A stretch of DNA of 64,000 nt from Pseudomonas graminis (GTDB taxonomy: Bacteria > Pseudomonadota > Gammaproteobacteria > Pseudomonadales > Pseudomonadaceae): NCBI RefSeq assembly GCF_002093745.1, contig NZ_MTSB01000002.1:124001-188000 (forward strand). The letters run 5' to 3'. Within the stretch, counting starts at the first letter, position 1, and every line of letters begins with the position of its first letter. A program made the translations under genes and the position numbers. Below the pieces are notes generated by a model. That model searched no databases. It was given only the letters and a program-made list of their open reading frames with translations, and was not told where the DNA came from. This document shows, in pieces, positions 10,288-19,627 of this stretch.

Positions 10288-11576
10288 CAGGCTTCCCCCG
10301 CCAGTTGCTTGAGGGCCTTGGCGAAGAAGTCGCGTGCGCCGAAGTTGCCGGATTTCAGCGCCAGAGCCAGCGGTTGCGCGCCGCTGCTGACGGTGGCAGG
10401 AACGCCCGGATCGATCTGTGCGCCGATCTGCAGCAATTGCACGCCCAGCGCCTGCACCACTGCGCCGGAGGTCTCGCCTCCGGCCACCACGAAGCGGCGC
10501 ACGCCAGCGTCCATCAAACCTTTGGCGATCTCGCCCAAAGCGGCTTCGACCATCGCGCCGGAGCGCTCTACACCCAACTCGTTCTGCACGGCTTTGACTT
10601 CATCCGGCGTGCTGGTGGCGTAGATCAGCACGGTTTGCCCGGCGTCTCTGGCAAACGCCAGCGCCTGTTCGACCACCGGTTTGCCTGCGGCCAGCTCCAG
10701 CGGGTTGAGGCGCAACGCAGGGCGACCGGCTTCCACCCACGCGGCGACCTGGCCGTTGGTGGCCACCGAAGCGCTGCCCGCCAGCACCACGTCGCCGCCG
10801 CTGATAGCAATCTGTTTGGCCGCATCGATATCACGCAGCTTGCCGGCCTTGCGGAAGTTGCCTGGCAAGCCCAGCGCCAGCCCCGAACCGCCGGTCAGCA
10901 GTGGCAGGTCGGCACAGGCTTCGCCCAGCGTGTACAGGTCGGCGTCCGACAGGGCATCGGCAATCGCCATGCTCACACCGTCGGCGCGCAGCTCGGCCAT
11001 TTTGCTGCGTACGCTGTCCACGCCTTTGGCAATCGTGTCGTAGCGCAGCAAGCCGACTTTATGAGTGGTCTGCGCTTGCAGCACGCGCACCAGATTGGCA
11101 TCGGTCATCGGTGTCAGCGGATGGTTCTGCATGCCCGATTCGCTGAGCAACTGGTCCTGAACGAACAGGTGACCCCGGAAAATCGTACGGCCGTTTTCCG
11201 GGAACGCCGGGCAGGCCAGGGTGAAATCACTGCCCAGTTGTTCCAGCAGCGCTTCGCTGACCTGGCCGATGTTGCCTGCGGCGGTCGAATCGAAGGTCGA
11301 GCAATACTTGAAGAAGATCTGCTCGCAGCCGCGCTCGCGCAGCCATTCCAGTGCTGCGAGGGATTCGGCGACCGCGTCGGCAGTCGGCGTGGTGCGCGAC
11401 TTGAGGGCGATGACGATCGCGTCGGCGTCCAGGCCCGCAGCCATTTCGGCGCTGGGGATGCCGATGCTCTGCACGGTGCGCATACCGCCCCGCACCAGCA
11501 TGTTGGCAAGGTCGGTCGCGCCAGTGAAATCGTCGGCAATGCAGCCCAGCAGCGGGCGAGCGTTATTCAGGCTCAT
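10287..11576 (-). CDS. otnK: 3-oxo-tetronate kinase (four-carbon acid sugar kinase, DUF1537)
   Basis: The 429-residue product has the two-domain architecture of the four-carbon acid sugar kinases: an N-terminal sugar-binding domain opening with GCIADDFTGATDLANML and a C-terminal nucleotide-binding domain with VVAGGETSGAVVQALG. The family phosphorylates 3-oxo-tetronate at C4 (OtnK) or related acids. It lies 10 bases after ltnD and is coupled to otnC. Substrate choice between threonate- and erythronate-derived 3-oxo acids rests on the ltnD neighbour. Confidence 0.9.
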   Translation of the reverse strand: MSLNNARPLLGCIADDFTGATDLANMLVRGGMRTVQSIGIPSAEMAAGLDADAIVIALKSRTTPTADAVAESLAALEWLRERGCEQIFFKYCSTFDSTAAGNIGQVSEALLEQLGSDFTLACPAFPENGRTIFRGHLFVQDQLLSESGMQNHPLTPMTDANLVRVLQAQTTHKVGLLRYDTIAKGVDSVRSKMAELRADGVSMAIADALSDADLYTLGEACADLPLLTGGSGLALGLPGNFRKAGKLRDIDAAKQIAISGGDVVLAGSASVATNGQVAAWVEAGRPALRLNPLELAAGKPVVEQALAFARDAGQTVLIYATSTPDEVKAVQNELGVERSGAMVEAALGEIAKGLMDAGVRRFVVAGGETSGAVVQALGVQLLQIGAQIDPGVPATVSSGAQPLALALKSGNFGARDFFAKALKQLAGEA

Positions 11577-11586
11577 CGTTCGCTCC

Positions 11587-12492
11587 TCAGGCTTTTTCCG
11601 GCTTGGCTTTAGGCAGTTCGATGCCCGGGAAAATCTTGATCACCGCCGAGTCGTCTTCGCGACCGAAACCGGCGCTGGACGCCTGCATGAACATCTGGTG
11701 CGCCGTGGCCGACAGCGGCAGCGGGAATTTGCTGCTGCGTGCGGTATCCAGCACCAGGCCCAGGTCCTTGACGAAGATGTCCACAGCCGACAGGGGTGTG
11801 TAATCGGCATTGAGGATGTGCGGCACGCGGTTTTCAAACATCCACGAGTTACCGGCACTGTTGGTGATCACTTCGTACAGCGCATCGGCGTCGACGCCTT
11901 CACGCAGGCCGAGCGCCATCGCTTCGGCACTGGCAGCGATATGCACGCCGGCCAGTAACTGGTTGATGATTTTGACTTTCGAGCCTAGCCCGTGAACGTC
12001 GCCCAGACGATAGACCTTGCCGGCCATGCCGTTGAGGACGGCTTCAGCTTTGGCGTAGGACTCGGCCGGGCCGGAAGTCATCATGGTCATCTGGCCAGCG
12101 GCAGCTTTGGCTGCGCCGCCGGAAATCGGGGCATCGAGGTACAGCAGGTTCTGTGCTGCAAGGCGTTCGCCGAGTTCGACTGCGAAGGTCGGCGCGACGG
12201 TGGCGCAGCCGATCACCAGGCTGCCCGGACGCAAGGCCGCGATGGCACCGTTTTCACCGAACAGGACGGTTTCAGTCTGCTCGGCATTGACCACCACGGT
12301 GATGATCACGTCGCAGGCCGCGGCCATGCTGGCCGGGGATGGGCAGGCAACACCGCCTTCCTGGGCGAACGCCTCGGTCACGCTGGTGCGCACGTCGCAC
12401 GCATGCACATTGAAGCCGCTGCGCAGCAACGAGCGGGCAATGCCCAGGCCCATCGCGCCAAGGCCGATAACGCCCACATTCTTGGTGTTCAT
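11587..12492 (-). CDS. ltnD: L-threonate dehydrogenase (beta-hydroxyacid dehydrogenase family)
   Basis: The 301-residue product has the N-terminal Rossmann motif GVIGLGAMGLGIA and the 3-hydroxyacid dehydrogenase substrate motif DAPISGGAAKAAAG, plus the catalytic-Lys region KIINQLLAG. LtnD oxidises L-threonate to 2-oxo-tetronate with NAD+. It is the first gene of the five-gene operon, with GAGG upstream of ATG 12492 and an AT-rich promoter region behind it. Tartronate semialdehyde reductase or GarR-type activity would give a similar sequence; the downstream otnK-otnC-otnI set makes threonate dehydrogenase the better call. Confidence 0.88.
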   Translation of the reverse strand: MNTKNVGVIGLGAMGLGIARSLLRSGFNVHACDVRTSVTEAFAQEGGVACPSPASMAAACDVIITVVVNAEQTETVLFGENGAIAALRPGSLVIGCATVAPTFAVELGERLAAQNLLYLDAPISGGAAKAAAGQMTMMTSGPAESYAKAEAVLNGMAGKVYRLGDVHGLGSKVKIINQLLAGVHIAASAEAMALGLREGVDADALYEVITNSAGNSWMFENRVPHILNADYTPLSAVDIFVKDLGLVLDTARSSKFPLPLSATAHQMFMQASSAGFGREDDSAVIKIFPGIELPKAKPEKA

Positions 12493-12649
12493 GCAGTAAT
12501 CCTCAACGTCAGTGCCGATGCCTGTGACGCCGGCATTCGAGCGTTATTGTTCTGATCTGTGAATACGATAGTGAATCAATAGGTAAATAATGTGAAGTAT
12601 TTTTATTTCTAACAAAATTTAACATCGATAGGCTTTTTCCATCGCCCAC
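12493..12649 (-). promoter_or_regulatory. Probable promoter/operator region of the threonate operon
   Basis: This stretch upstream of ltnD is far more AT-rich than its surroundings (12550-12630). On the plus strand it holds three direct GTGAA copies at 12559, 12571 and 12592, spaced 12 and 21 bases, a layout that could bind a dimeric regulator. No regulator gene adjoins the operon. The promoter itself is not assigned. Confidence 0.35.
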
Positions 12650-12672
12650 AAAAAAGCCCCTGACCGGGGCTT
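12650..12672 (-). terminator. Terminator of the YkgJ-type gene
   Basis: A perfect seven-base-pair stem (12654-12660 with 12666-12672, AAGCCCC/GGGGCTT) with a five-base loop. On the minus strand it is followed by a run of six T (12650-12655), so it ends transcription coming from the gene at 12718-13173 before the ltnD promoter. Confidence 0.8.
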
Positions 12673-12717
12673 GATTGGAAGTGCCTGATATCGACGCGTC
12701 GCATCGTGGGTGACGAA

Positions 12718-13173
12718 TCAGAATTTCGGCACTGGCGCGCTGGTGGCGTTCTTCAGCGAACCGCTTTCCTGACGCACGACCTCTTTGGGCTTGTACGCGC
12801 AATAACCGGGGCGCGGCCCGATTTTCGGGTGGTTGCGGCAGGTGTCCGGGCGCTTGTCGTAGATGGTACACAGACGGCTTTTGCGGTCCAGGTACAGGCA
12901 GTCGTTGTTGCTCATGCGTTGCAACGTGAAGATTTCCGACTTCTGGTTGTAGCGCTCGACGATGCCTTCTTTCTGCAGCCGCTTGGCGATGTTCTTCGCC
13001 GGGTCGCCGCGCTCGAACTCATCGACGATGCCGATGCGGATCAGGTCCTTGATCTTCACTTCTACCGGCAATGTGCAGCAGCTGGAGATGCAGCCTCCGC
13101 ACATATGGCTGGAGTACTTGGCCCAGGTGTCGATGCGGTCGAGTTCTGCGGCGGCGATCAAGGTGGGTTTCAT
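12718..13173 (-). CDS. YkgJ-family cysteine cluster protein
   Basis: The 151-residue product has the CxxCxxxCC cluster at Cys25, Cys28, Cys32 and Cys33 and further cysteines in the NDCLYL, SRLCTIYDKRPDTC and GYCAYK regions, the pattern of the YkgJ/UPF0153 family of probable metal (zinc or iron-sulfur) binding proteins. No biochemical role is firmly known for the family. The protein is soluble, without a signal peptide. It is single, with its own terminator downstream. Confidence 0.8.
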   Translation of the reverse strand: MKPTLIAAAELDRIDTWAKYSSHMCGGCISSCCTLPVEVKIKDLIRIGIVDEFERGDPAKNIAKRLQKEGIVERYNQKSEIFTLQRMSNNDCLYLDRKSRLCTIYDKRPDTCRNHPKIGPRPGYCAYKPKEVVRQESGSLKNATSAPVPKF

Positions 13174-13267
13174 TTTATTTCAGAATTCCGGGTGTATCGG
13201 GGCGCGCGATCATACCGGTCCGCGGCCCTTTGCAGTAAGTAAAAATTGCCGAGGCGACTGTCGGTAT

Positions 13268-13296
13268 CGTGGCGGTCACCCGAGACGACCGCCACG
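13268..13296. repeat. Perfect inverted repeat downstream of alaC
   Basis: CGTGGCGGTC at 13268-13277 pairs with GACCGCCACG at 13287-13296 around a nine-base loop. It lies 50 bases after the alaC stop (minus strand). There is no T-run on either strand, so it may be a transcript-stabilising hairpin or Rho-assisted end. A second pair, ACGCCTGC/GCAGGCGT, overlaps its right arm. Confidence 0.55.
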
Positions 13297-13345
13297 CCTG
13301 CCGAAGGTGTCCAGTCAGCAGGCGTGAACGGTGCGTGCGTCTGAC

Positions 13346-14554
13346 TCAGGGCTTGAGCTTGTTGTCGGCCCTGAACATGCTGCGGATGCCGCGCACGGCC
13401 TGGCGGATGCGGTCCTGATTCTCGATCAGTGCAAAGCGCACATGGTCGTCGCCGTACTCGCCGAAACCGATGCCCGGCGAGACACAGACCTTGGCTTCGG
13501 CCAGCAGCTTCTTGGCGAACTCCAGCGAGCCGAGGTGCGCGTACGCTTCAGGAATCTTCGCCCAGACATACATCGACGCTTTGGGGTTTTCGACCATCCA
13601 GCCGAGTTCGTGCAGCCCTTTGACCAGCACGTTGCGGCGTTGGCGATACTGCTCGGCAATGTCGAGCACGCATTGCTGATCACCCTCCAGCGCCGCAATG
13701 GCTGCGACCTGCAGCGGCGTGAATGTGCCGTAGTCGTGATAGCTCTTGATACGGCCCAGCGCGTTGACCAGCTCCGGGTTACCGACCATGAAACCGATCC
13801 GCCAGCCCGCCATGTTGTAGCTCTTGGACAGGGTGAAGAACTCCACGGCGATGTCCTTGGCGCCGGGCACCTGCATGATCGACGGGGCTTTCCAGCCGTC
13901 GTAGACGATGTCGGCGTAGGCCAGATCATGCACCACCAGCACGTCGTACTGTTTGGCCAATGCCACCACCCGTTCGAAAAAGTCCAGTTCCACGCACTGC
14001 GCGGTCGGGTTGGACGGGAAACCGAGAATCATCATCTTCGGTTTGGGAATCGAGCCGCGAATGGCCTTTTCCAGCTCGGCGAAGAAATCCACACCCGGCA
14101 CCAGCGGCACCGACCTCACCTGGGCGCCGGCAATCACTGCACCGTAGATGTGGATCGGGTAGCTGGGGTTGGGCACCAGCACCGTATCGCCCTGATCCAG
14201 CGTGGCGAGCATCAGGTGCGCCAGGCCTTCCTTGGAACCGATGGTCACAATGGCTTCGCTTTCGGGGTCGATATCGACCTCGTAGCGTTTCTTGTACCAG
14301 TTGGAAATGGCGCGGCGCAGGCGTGGAATGCCGCGTGAGGTGGAGTAGCCGTGGGTGTCTTCGCGCTGGGCGACAGTGACCAGTTTTTCGACAATGTGCG
14401 GCGGTGTGGCCCCGTCGGGGTTGCCCATGCTCAAGTCGATAATGTCTTCACCACGACGGCGCGCTGCCATTTTCAGCTCGGCGGTGATGTTGAACACGTA
14501 AGGGGGGAGTCGATCAATGCGCGCAAAGCGGCGCGGCGAACCTTGGTCAGCCAT
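13346..14554 (-). CDS. alaC: Alanine transaminase, AlaC type
   Basis: The 402-residue product is a class I/II PLP-dependent aminotransferase. The PLP-lysine motif [13 protein letters not shown], the substrate-phosphate region GFPSNPTAQ and the N-terminal [11 protein letters not shown] are those of the AlaC/YfdZ group, which interconverts alanine and glutamate with pyruvate and 2-oxoglutarate. Length matches the family (about 400-412). The start at 14554 gives [18 protein letters not shown]. It is divergent from ilvD, the branched-chain dehydratase, which fits an amino-acid theme but shared regulation is not shown. Confidence 0.9.
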   Translation of the reverse strand: MADQGSPRRFARIDRLPPYVFNITAELKMAARRRGEDIIDLSMGNPDGATPPHIVEKLVTVAQREDTHGYSTSRGIPRLRRAISNWYKKRYEVDIDPESEAIVTIGSKEGLAHLMLATLDQGDTVLVPNPSYPIHIYGAVIAGAQVRSVPLVPGVDFFAELEKAIRGSIPKPKMMILGFPSNPTAQCVELDFFERVVALAKQYDVLVVHDLAYADIVYDGWKAPSIMQVPGAKDIAVEFFTLSKSYNMAGWRIGFMVGNPELVNALGRIKSYHDYGTFTPLQVAAIAALEGDQQCVLDIAEQYRQRRNVLVKGLHELGWMVENPKASMYVWAKIPEAYAHLGSLEFAKKLLAEAKVCVSPGIGFGEYGDDHVRFALIENQDRIRQAVRGIRSMFRADNKLKP

Positions 14555-14893
14555 GAGTATCTCGCAAACGTAAGCGCCCGGAACCGTCCGAGCGACGCGG
14601 CCACATGAGGCGGCCTGGCGACGAAGATAAATGCGCTGATGACGTTTTGTCTACAGAGATTTCGAACGAGCCACCGGCAACGACATTCGGCCCCCACCAA
14701 ACGGTATCGGCGGTGTAGAATCGCGCTATTCATCGCCAGTCATCCCCCGGCGGGTTTATGAGCTCAGGCCGAGTACACGGTGATCCCGTGGTGTTCGGTT
14801 TCTTCGCTGCCTGCGGTCACTGCCGCACGCCCGCGACGTCAATAGAAGCTCACTCCCTTCCCTGATCAGCCCTATTTTTGCCGGAGTGTTCCA
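14555..14893. promoter_or_regulatory. alaC/ilvD divergent intergenic region
   Basis: A 339-base region without a credible gene. On the plus strand TAGAAT at 14716-14721 is a plausible -10 for ilvD, giving a leader of roughly 165 bases; the -35 position is weak. The leader holds no run of branched-chain codons or clear attenuator hairpin. A CCGGAG site at 14881-14886 serves the ilvD start. No promoter for alaC could be fixed. Confidence 0.35.
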
Positions 14894-16741
14894 ATGCCTG
14901 ATTACCGCTCGAAAACGTCCACCCACGGCCGCAACATGGCCGGCGCCCGTGCCCTGTGGCGCGCTACGGGCATGAAGGACGAAGACTTCAAGAAACCGAT
15001 CATCGCCATTGCCAACTCCTTCACCCAGTTCGTACCGGGCCACGTCCACCTCAAGGACATGGGCCAACTGGTCGCTCGTGAAGTCGAACGCGCCGGTGGC
15101 GTGGCCAAGGAATTCAACACCATTGCGGTCGATGACGGCATCGCAATGGGTCACGACGGCATGCTTTATTCGCTGCCGAGCCGCGAGATCATTGCCGACT
15201 CGGTCGAGTACATGGTCAATGCGCACTGCGCCGACGCCATCGTGTGCATTTCCAACTGTGACAAAATCACCCCCGGCATGCTGATGGCGGCACTGCGCCT
15301 CAATATCCCGGTGGTCTTCGTGTCTGGCGGGCCAATGGAAGCGGGCAAGACCAAGCTGGCCAGCCACGGCCTGGACCTGGTCGACGCGATGGTCATCGCT
15401 GCCGACTCGACCGCCAGCGACGAAAAAGTCGCCGAGTACGAGCGCAGCGCCTGCCCGACGTGCGGTTCCTGCTCGGGCATGTTCACCGCCAACTCGATGA
15501 ACTGCCTGACCGAAGCGCTGGGCCTGGCGTTGCCGGGCAACGGGTCTGCACTCGCCACCCACAGCGACCGCGAGCAACTGTTCCTGCAGGCTGGCCGCAC
15601 CATCGTTGACCTGTGCCGGCAGTACTACAAGGAAAACGACGAGTCGGTGTTGCCGCGCAACATCGCCAACTTCAAGGCGTTCGAAAACGCCATGACGCTG
15701 GACATCGCGATGGGTGGCTCGACCAACACCATCCTGCACTTGCTGGCGGCGGCTCAGGAAGCCGAGATCGACTTCGACCTGCGCCACATCGACCGTCTGT
15801 CACGCAAGGTTCCGCAACTGTGCAAGGTTGCGCCGAACATCCAGAAGTACCACATGGAAGACGTACACCGCGCAGGCGGGATCTTCAGCATTCTCGGCGA
15901 GCTGGCGCGCGGTGGCTTGCTGCACACCGACCTGCCGACCGTACACAGCAAGACGCTGGCTGAAGGCATCGCCAAATGGGACATCACCCAGACTGACGAT
16001 GAAGCCGTGCATACCTTCTTCAAGGCAGGCCCTGCGGGCATCCCGACGCAGACCGCGTTCAGCCAGTCGACCCGTTGGGAGAGCCTGGATGACGACCGTG
16101 AAAACGGCTGTATCCGCAGCGTCGAGCATGCCTATTCGCAAGAAGGTGGCTTGGCCGTGCTGTACGGCAACATCGCGCTGGATGGTTGCGTGGTGAAAAC
16201 CGCGGGCGTTGATGAGTCGATCCACGTCTTCGAGGGCAACGCCAAGATTTTCGAAAGCCAGGACAGCGCCGTGCGCGGGATTCTCGCTGACGAAGTGAAG
16301 GCCGGTGACATCGTCATCATTCGTTACGAAGGCCCGAAAGGCGGCCCGGGCATGCAGGAAATGCTCTACCCGACCTCGTACCTGAAATCCAAAGGCCTGG
16401 GCAAGGACTGCGCGCTGCTCACCGATGGCCGTTTCTCGGGCGGTACGTCTGGCCTGTCCATCGGTCACGCCTCGCCGGAAGCGGCGGCGGGCGGTGCGAT
16501 CGGTCTGGTCCGCGATGGCGACAAAGTGCTGATCGACATCCCGAATCGCTCGATCAACCTGATGATCGACGACGCTGAGATGGCCGAACGTCGTGCCGAA
16601 CAGGACAAAAAAGGCTGGAAGCCGGTCGAGTCGCGTCCACGTAAAGTGACCACCGCGCTCAAGGCTTACGCCCTGCTGGCGACCAGTGCCGACAAGGGCG
16701 CGGTGCGTGACAAGGCTCTGCTGGACAAGCTGGTGCCTTGA
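14894..16741 (+). CDS. ilvD: Dihydroxy-acid dehydratase
   Basis: The 615-residue product dehydrates 2,3-dihydroxy-isovalerate and 2,3-dihydroxy-3-methylvalerate to the 2-oxo acids, the penultimate common step of valine and isoleucine synthesis. Iron-sulfur ligands are visible in [10 protein letters not shown] and [11 protein letters not shown], and the C-terminal half has [20 protein letters not shown]. The length and insertions match the longer enterobacterial-type [4Fe-4S] enzyme of about 616 residues. It is single, with a bidirectional terminator 18 bases downstream. Confidence 0.97.
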   Translation: MPDYRSKTSTHGRNMAGARALWRATGMKDEDFKKPIIAIANSFTQFVPGHVHLKDMGQLVAREVERAGGVAKEFNTIAVDDGIAMGHDGMLYSLPSREIIADSVEYMVNAHCADAIVCISNCDKITPGMLMAALRLNIPVVFVSGGPMEAGKTKLASHGLDLVDAMVIAADSTASDEKVAEYERSACPTCGSCSGMFTANSMNCLTEALGLALPGNGSALATHSDREQLFLQAGRTIVDLCRQYYKENDESVLPRNIANFKAFENAMTLDIAMGGSTNTILHLLAAAQEAEIDFDLRHIDRLSRKVPQLCKVAPNIQKYHMEDVHRAGGIFSILGELARGGLLHTDLPTVHSKTLAEGIAKWDITQTDDEAVHTFFKAGPAGIPTQTAFSQSTRWESLDDDRENGCIRSVEHAYSQEGGLAVLYGNIALDGCVVKTAGVDESIHVFEGNAKIFESQDSAVRGILADEVKAGDIVIIRYEGPKGGPGMQEMLYPTSYLKSKGLGKDCALLTDGRFSGGTSGLSIGHASPEAAAGGAIGLVRDGDKVLIDIPNRSINLMIDDAEMAERRAEQDKKGWKPVESRPRKVTTALKAYALLATSADKGAVRDKALLDKLVP

Positions 16742-16758
16742 TCTGCATCGGTAAACGC

Positions 16759-16787
16759 AAAAGCCCGGCAGAGATGCCGGGCTTTTT
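16759..16787. terminator. Bidirectional terminator between ilvD and the DUF3392 gene
   Basis: AAAAGCCCGGCA at 16759-16770 pairs perfectly with TGCCGGGCTTTT at 16775-16786 around GAGA. T-runs exist on both strands, so it can end ilvD and the opposing hemW-DUF3392 transcript. Confidence 0.9.
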
Positions 16788-16828
16788 GTTGACAGGGGTT
16801 TCACGTCGACGCGATTGAAACGGGCCTT

Positions 16829-17152
16829 TTACTTGCGGTCGGCAATCACCCCGATCAACACCAGCACCACCAACAGCACCGGTGCCAGGCTGTAATTGTT
16901 GAACTGGCTGAGGCCGCGCACTACCCACGGTGTGGCGTAGATCAGTGCCGCGCCGCTGCCGACTGCGCACAGCAGGGCAATGAGCGGGATGCGTATGGCG
17001 CCGGTCATGCTGCTGATGCGTTGTTCGATCCAGCCTTTGATGTCTGCGCCGAATAGCACCAGCAGGCAGCCCACCAATGCGAGGGCGATTTCCGAAAGAT
17101 TGCTGCGACTCCAGCGCGAAACGGTGGCGAGCAAATCGAGTACGAAATCCAT
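16829..17152 (-). CDS. DUF3392 small inner-membrane protein
   Basis: The 107-residue product has an amphipathic N-terminus (MDFVLDLLATVSRWSRSNL) and three hydrophobic segments (about residues 20-37, 52-73 and 88-103). Sequence and size match the DUF3392 family, whose function is unknown. It starts 10 bases after the hemW stop, so it is probably the last gene of the metX-metW-rdgB-hemW series. No motif suggests an enzymatic role. Confidence 0.72.
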   Translation of the reverse strand: MDFVLDLLATVSRWSRSNLSEIALALVGCLLVLFGADIKGWIEQRISSMTGAIRIPLIALLCAVGSGAALIYATPWVVRGLSQFNNYSLAPVLLVVLVLIGVIADRK

Positions 17153-17161
17153 GCAGGGTCC

Positions 17162-18376
17162 TTAGATCAGAAAGTATTGCAGCAGGTCATTGAGGAACAA
17201 CTGGCCTTGTGGCGTGGCGATCAGACGTGTCGGGTCCTTGTGCAGCAGACCCTTTTGTTCGGCCTGTCGGCGTGCCTCGGCGAGCGAATCGAGGCTTAGA
17301 CCCGTTCTTTCACGAAATAACGCAGCGTCCACACCATTTGTCAGTCGCAACGCATTCATCAGGAATTCAAACGGCAATTCGTCCAGCGGCAACAGCTTGG
17401 CACCGGCCTGAAACGGCTTGCCCGGGTTCAGGTAATCCTTCGGCAGCCGGGTCTTCCAGGTCCGCATGATGCGCCCGTCCGGGTGGCTCAACTTGCCGTG
17501 CGCACCCGCGCCGATGCCGATGAAATCGCCGAACGCCCAGTAGTTGAGGTTGTGCCGCGCCGGTTTGCCGGGCTGTGCATAAGCCGACACTTCGTACTGT
17601 GCGTAACCGTGAGTGGCCAGCAACTGCTGCCCGGTTTCCTGAATATCCCAAAGAATGTCGTCTTCGGGCAAAACCGGGGGCTGATTCCAGAACACCGTGT
17701 TGGGCTCCAGGGTCAGCTGATACCAGGACAGGTGAGTCGGCGCGAGGGCGATGGCCTGGCGCAAATCGTCCAGCGCTTCGTCCTGAGACTGGTCTGGCAG
17801 GCCGTGCATCAGGTCCAGATTGAAGTTGTCGAAACCGGCCTGCCGCGCCATGTCGGCGGCGCGAATTGCTTCGTCGCCGTTGTGAATCCGGCCCAGCGCC
17901 TTGAGTTTGGACTCCTGAAAGCTTTGAATGCCGATGGACAGCCGATTGATGCCCAACCCGCGATAGGCGCTGAATTTGGCCTGCTCGAAGGTGCCGGGGT
18001 TGGCTTCGAGCGTTATTTCGATGTCGCTGGCAAAGCGAATGCGCTGTTCCACGCCCTTGAGCAGACGCCCCAGCGCGTCGGCGCTGAACAGGCTCGGCGT
18101 GCCGCCGCCGAAGAAAATCGATTGCAGCTCGCGGCCATAGACGTGCGGCAGGTCAAGGTCCAGGTCGGCGAGCAGGGCGTCGACGTATTCCTGTTCCGGC
18201 AAGACCGGGCTGGCGGTGTGCGAGTTGAAATCGCAATACGGGCATTTGCGCACGCACCACGGGATGTGGATGTACAGCGACAACGGTGGCAGGTGCGGCA
18301 GCGCAGGGCGCGGGCTCTCTGACGAGAAGCCACTCTCGCCGAGAAACAGCGGCTGCGCTGGCGAATCGTGGGTCAT
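17162..18376 (-). CDS. hemW: Radical SAM heme chaperone HemW
   Basis: The 404-residue product has the radical SAM cluster motif [13 protein letters not shown] near residue 40-52 and the GGGTPSLF motif, as in HemW, formerly annotated as a second oxygen-independent coproporphyrinogen III oxidase. HemW binds heme and delivers it to respiratory proteins. The C-x3-C-x2-C-x2-F pattern with Phe rather than Cys after the third Cys supports HemW over HemN. The start at 18376 overlaps the rdgB stop (ATGA); an open extension to 18550 lies within rdgB and is not real. Confidence 0.92.
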   Translation of the reverse strand: MTHDSPAQPLFLGESGFSSESPRPALPHLPPLSLYIHIPWCVRKCPYCDFNSHTASPVLPEQEYVDALLADLDLDLPHVYGRELQSIFFGGGTPSLFSADALGRLLKGVEQRIRFASDIEITLEANPGTFEQAKFSAYRGLGINRLSIGIQSFQESKLKALGRIHNGDEAIRAADMARQAGFDNFNLDLMHGLPDQSQDEALDDLRQAIALAPTHLSWYQLTLEPNTVFWNQPPVLPEDDILWDIQETGQQLLATHGYAQYEVSAYAQPGKPARHNLNYWAFGDFIGIGAGAHGKLSHPDGRIMRTWKTRLPKDYLNPGKPFQAGAKLLPLDELPFEFLMNALRLTNGVDAALFRERTGLSLDSLAEARRQAEQKGLLHKDPTRLIATPQGQLFLNDLLQYFLI

Positions 18377-18966
18377 TGCAGGCCCAGGCGTTGCCGCAAC
18401 AGGACCATCGCGCGGGCGCGATGGCTGAGCTGGTTTTTCTCGCTCGGGCCGAGTTCGGCGCTGGAGCAGTTGCGCTCCGGCACCCAGAACAGCGGGTCGT
18501 AACCAAACCCGTGTTCGCCGCTGGCGGCGTGCAGAATGCGCCCGTGCCACAGCCCTTCACAGAGAATCGGCAACGGATCGTCGGCGTGACGCACCAGCGC
18601 CAATACGCAGACGAACTGCGCGCCGCGCTGCTCGTCCGGCACGTCTTTCAGCGCCTCCAGCAGCTTGGCGTTGTTCGCCGCGTCACCTTGGCCATCGGCA
18701 TAGCGAGCGGAATAGATACCCGGTGCGCCGCCGAGAAAGTCGACCGCCAGCCCGGAGTCATCGGCCAGCGCGGGCAGCCCCGACAGACGCGAAGCATTGC
18801 GCGCCTTGAGGATCGCGTTCTCGACGAACGACAGGCCGGTCTCCTCCGGCTCCACGAGGCTGAACTCGCTGACCGAGCGCAACGTCACGCTGCCACCAAG
18901 CATGGCCTGAAGTTCTTTGAGTTTGCCGCCGTTGTGGCTGGCCAGTACGAGTTGGGTGAGGTTCAT
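18373..18966 (-). CDS. rdgB: XTP/dITP diphosphatase RdgB
   Basis: The 197-residue product matches the Ham1/RdgB family, which hydrolyses dITP, ITP and XTP to keep deaminated purines out of DNA. The N-terminal [13 protein letters not shown], the catalytic [11 protein letters not shown] and the FGYDPLFW motif are all present. Two adjacent ATG codons are available; 18966 has better spacing to the ACAGG sequence than 18969. It is coupled by a four-base overlap to hemW downstream and lies 33 bases behind metW. Confidence 0.95.
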   Translation of the reverse strand: MNLTQLVLASHNGGKLKELQAMLGGSVTLRSVSEFSLVEPEETGLSFVENAILKARNASRLSGLPALADDSGLAVDFLGGAPGIYSARYADGQGDAANNAKLLEALKDVPDEQRGAQFVCVLALVRHADDPLPILCEGLWHGRILHAASGEHGFGYDPLFWVPERNCSSAELGPSEKNQLSHRARAMVLLRQRLGLQ

Positions 18967-18999
18967 CATTGGCCTGTCGTGGTGCTTGAAAACGATCGG

Positions 19000-19620
19000 T
19001 TAAATGGCAATCTTGTGGTCCGTCAGCCCAGGGCTGGTGACCCGGTAGATGCCGATTTCGCCCAGCAGGTTGGGCCACAGTTTGCTGGCCCAGCCGTGAC
19101 GATGTTGCTGATCGACCGCCAGCCTGTCGAGCACTTGCGCATCCCGCTCGCGGCACAGTTCTTCGAAGTCGCCGAAGGTGCAGAAGTGGATGTTCGGCGT
19201 GTTGTACCAGGTGTAGGGCAGGAACTCGGACACCGGCATGCGCCCCTTGCTGGCCAGATACCAGCGGCAGCGCCAGTGACCGAAGTTCGGGAACGTGATG
19301 ATGCACTGGCGACCGACACGCAGCATCTCGTCGAGGATTCTGTCCGGGTAATGCACAGCTTGCAGGGCCTGGGTCATGACCACCACGTCGAAGCTGTTGC
19401 TGGCAAAGTTGCCCAGGCCTTTGTCGAGATCCTGCTCAATGACGTTGATGCCCTTGGCGACACACTCGGCAATGTTGGCTGCGTCGTTTTCCAGGCCGTA
19501 GCCGGTCACTTGCTTGTGGTCGCGCAGCCAGGTCAGCAATTCGCCGTCGCCGCAGCCCAGGTCGAGCACGCGGCTGCCTGCGGGGATCCATTCCTGGATG
19601 ATTTCCAGATCGGCTCTCAT
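19000..19620 (-). CDS. metW: Methionine biosynthesis protein MetW
   Basis: The 206-residue product is a class I SAM-methyltransferase-fold protein with the SAM-binding motif RVLDLGCGDGELL at residues 17-29. MetW works together with the homoserine acyltransferase MetX in Pseudomonas and relatives; it lies seven bases downstream of metX, its constant partner. Its precise activity is unsettled. Confidence 0.93.
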   Translation of the reverse strand: MRADLEIIQEWIPAGSRVLDLGCGDGELLTWLRDHKQVTGYGLENDAANIAECVAKGINVIEQDLDKGLGNFASNSFDVVVMTQALQAVHYPDRILDEMLRVGRQCIITFPNFGHWRCRWYLASKGRMPVSEFLPYTWYNTPNIHFCTFGDFEELCRERDAQVLDRLAVDQQHRHGWASKLWPNLLGEIGIYRVTSPGLTDHKIAI

Positions 19621-19627
19621 GGCGTCC

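Noticed and set aside
14761..14893. Attenuator leader peptide for ilvD
   Set aside because: No short frame rich in Leu, Ile or Val codons and no alternative terminator hairpin in the leader.
14756..16804. Two antisense frames opposite ilvD
   Set aside because: They follow the codon pattern of ilvD on the other strand and have no family resemblance.
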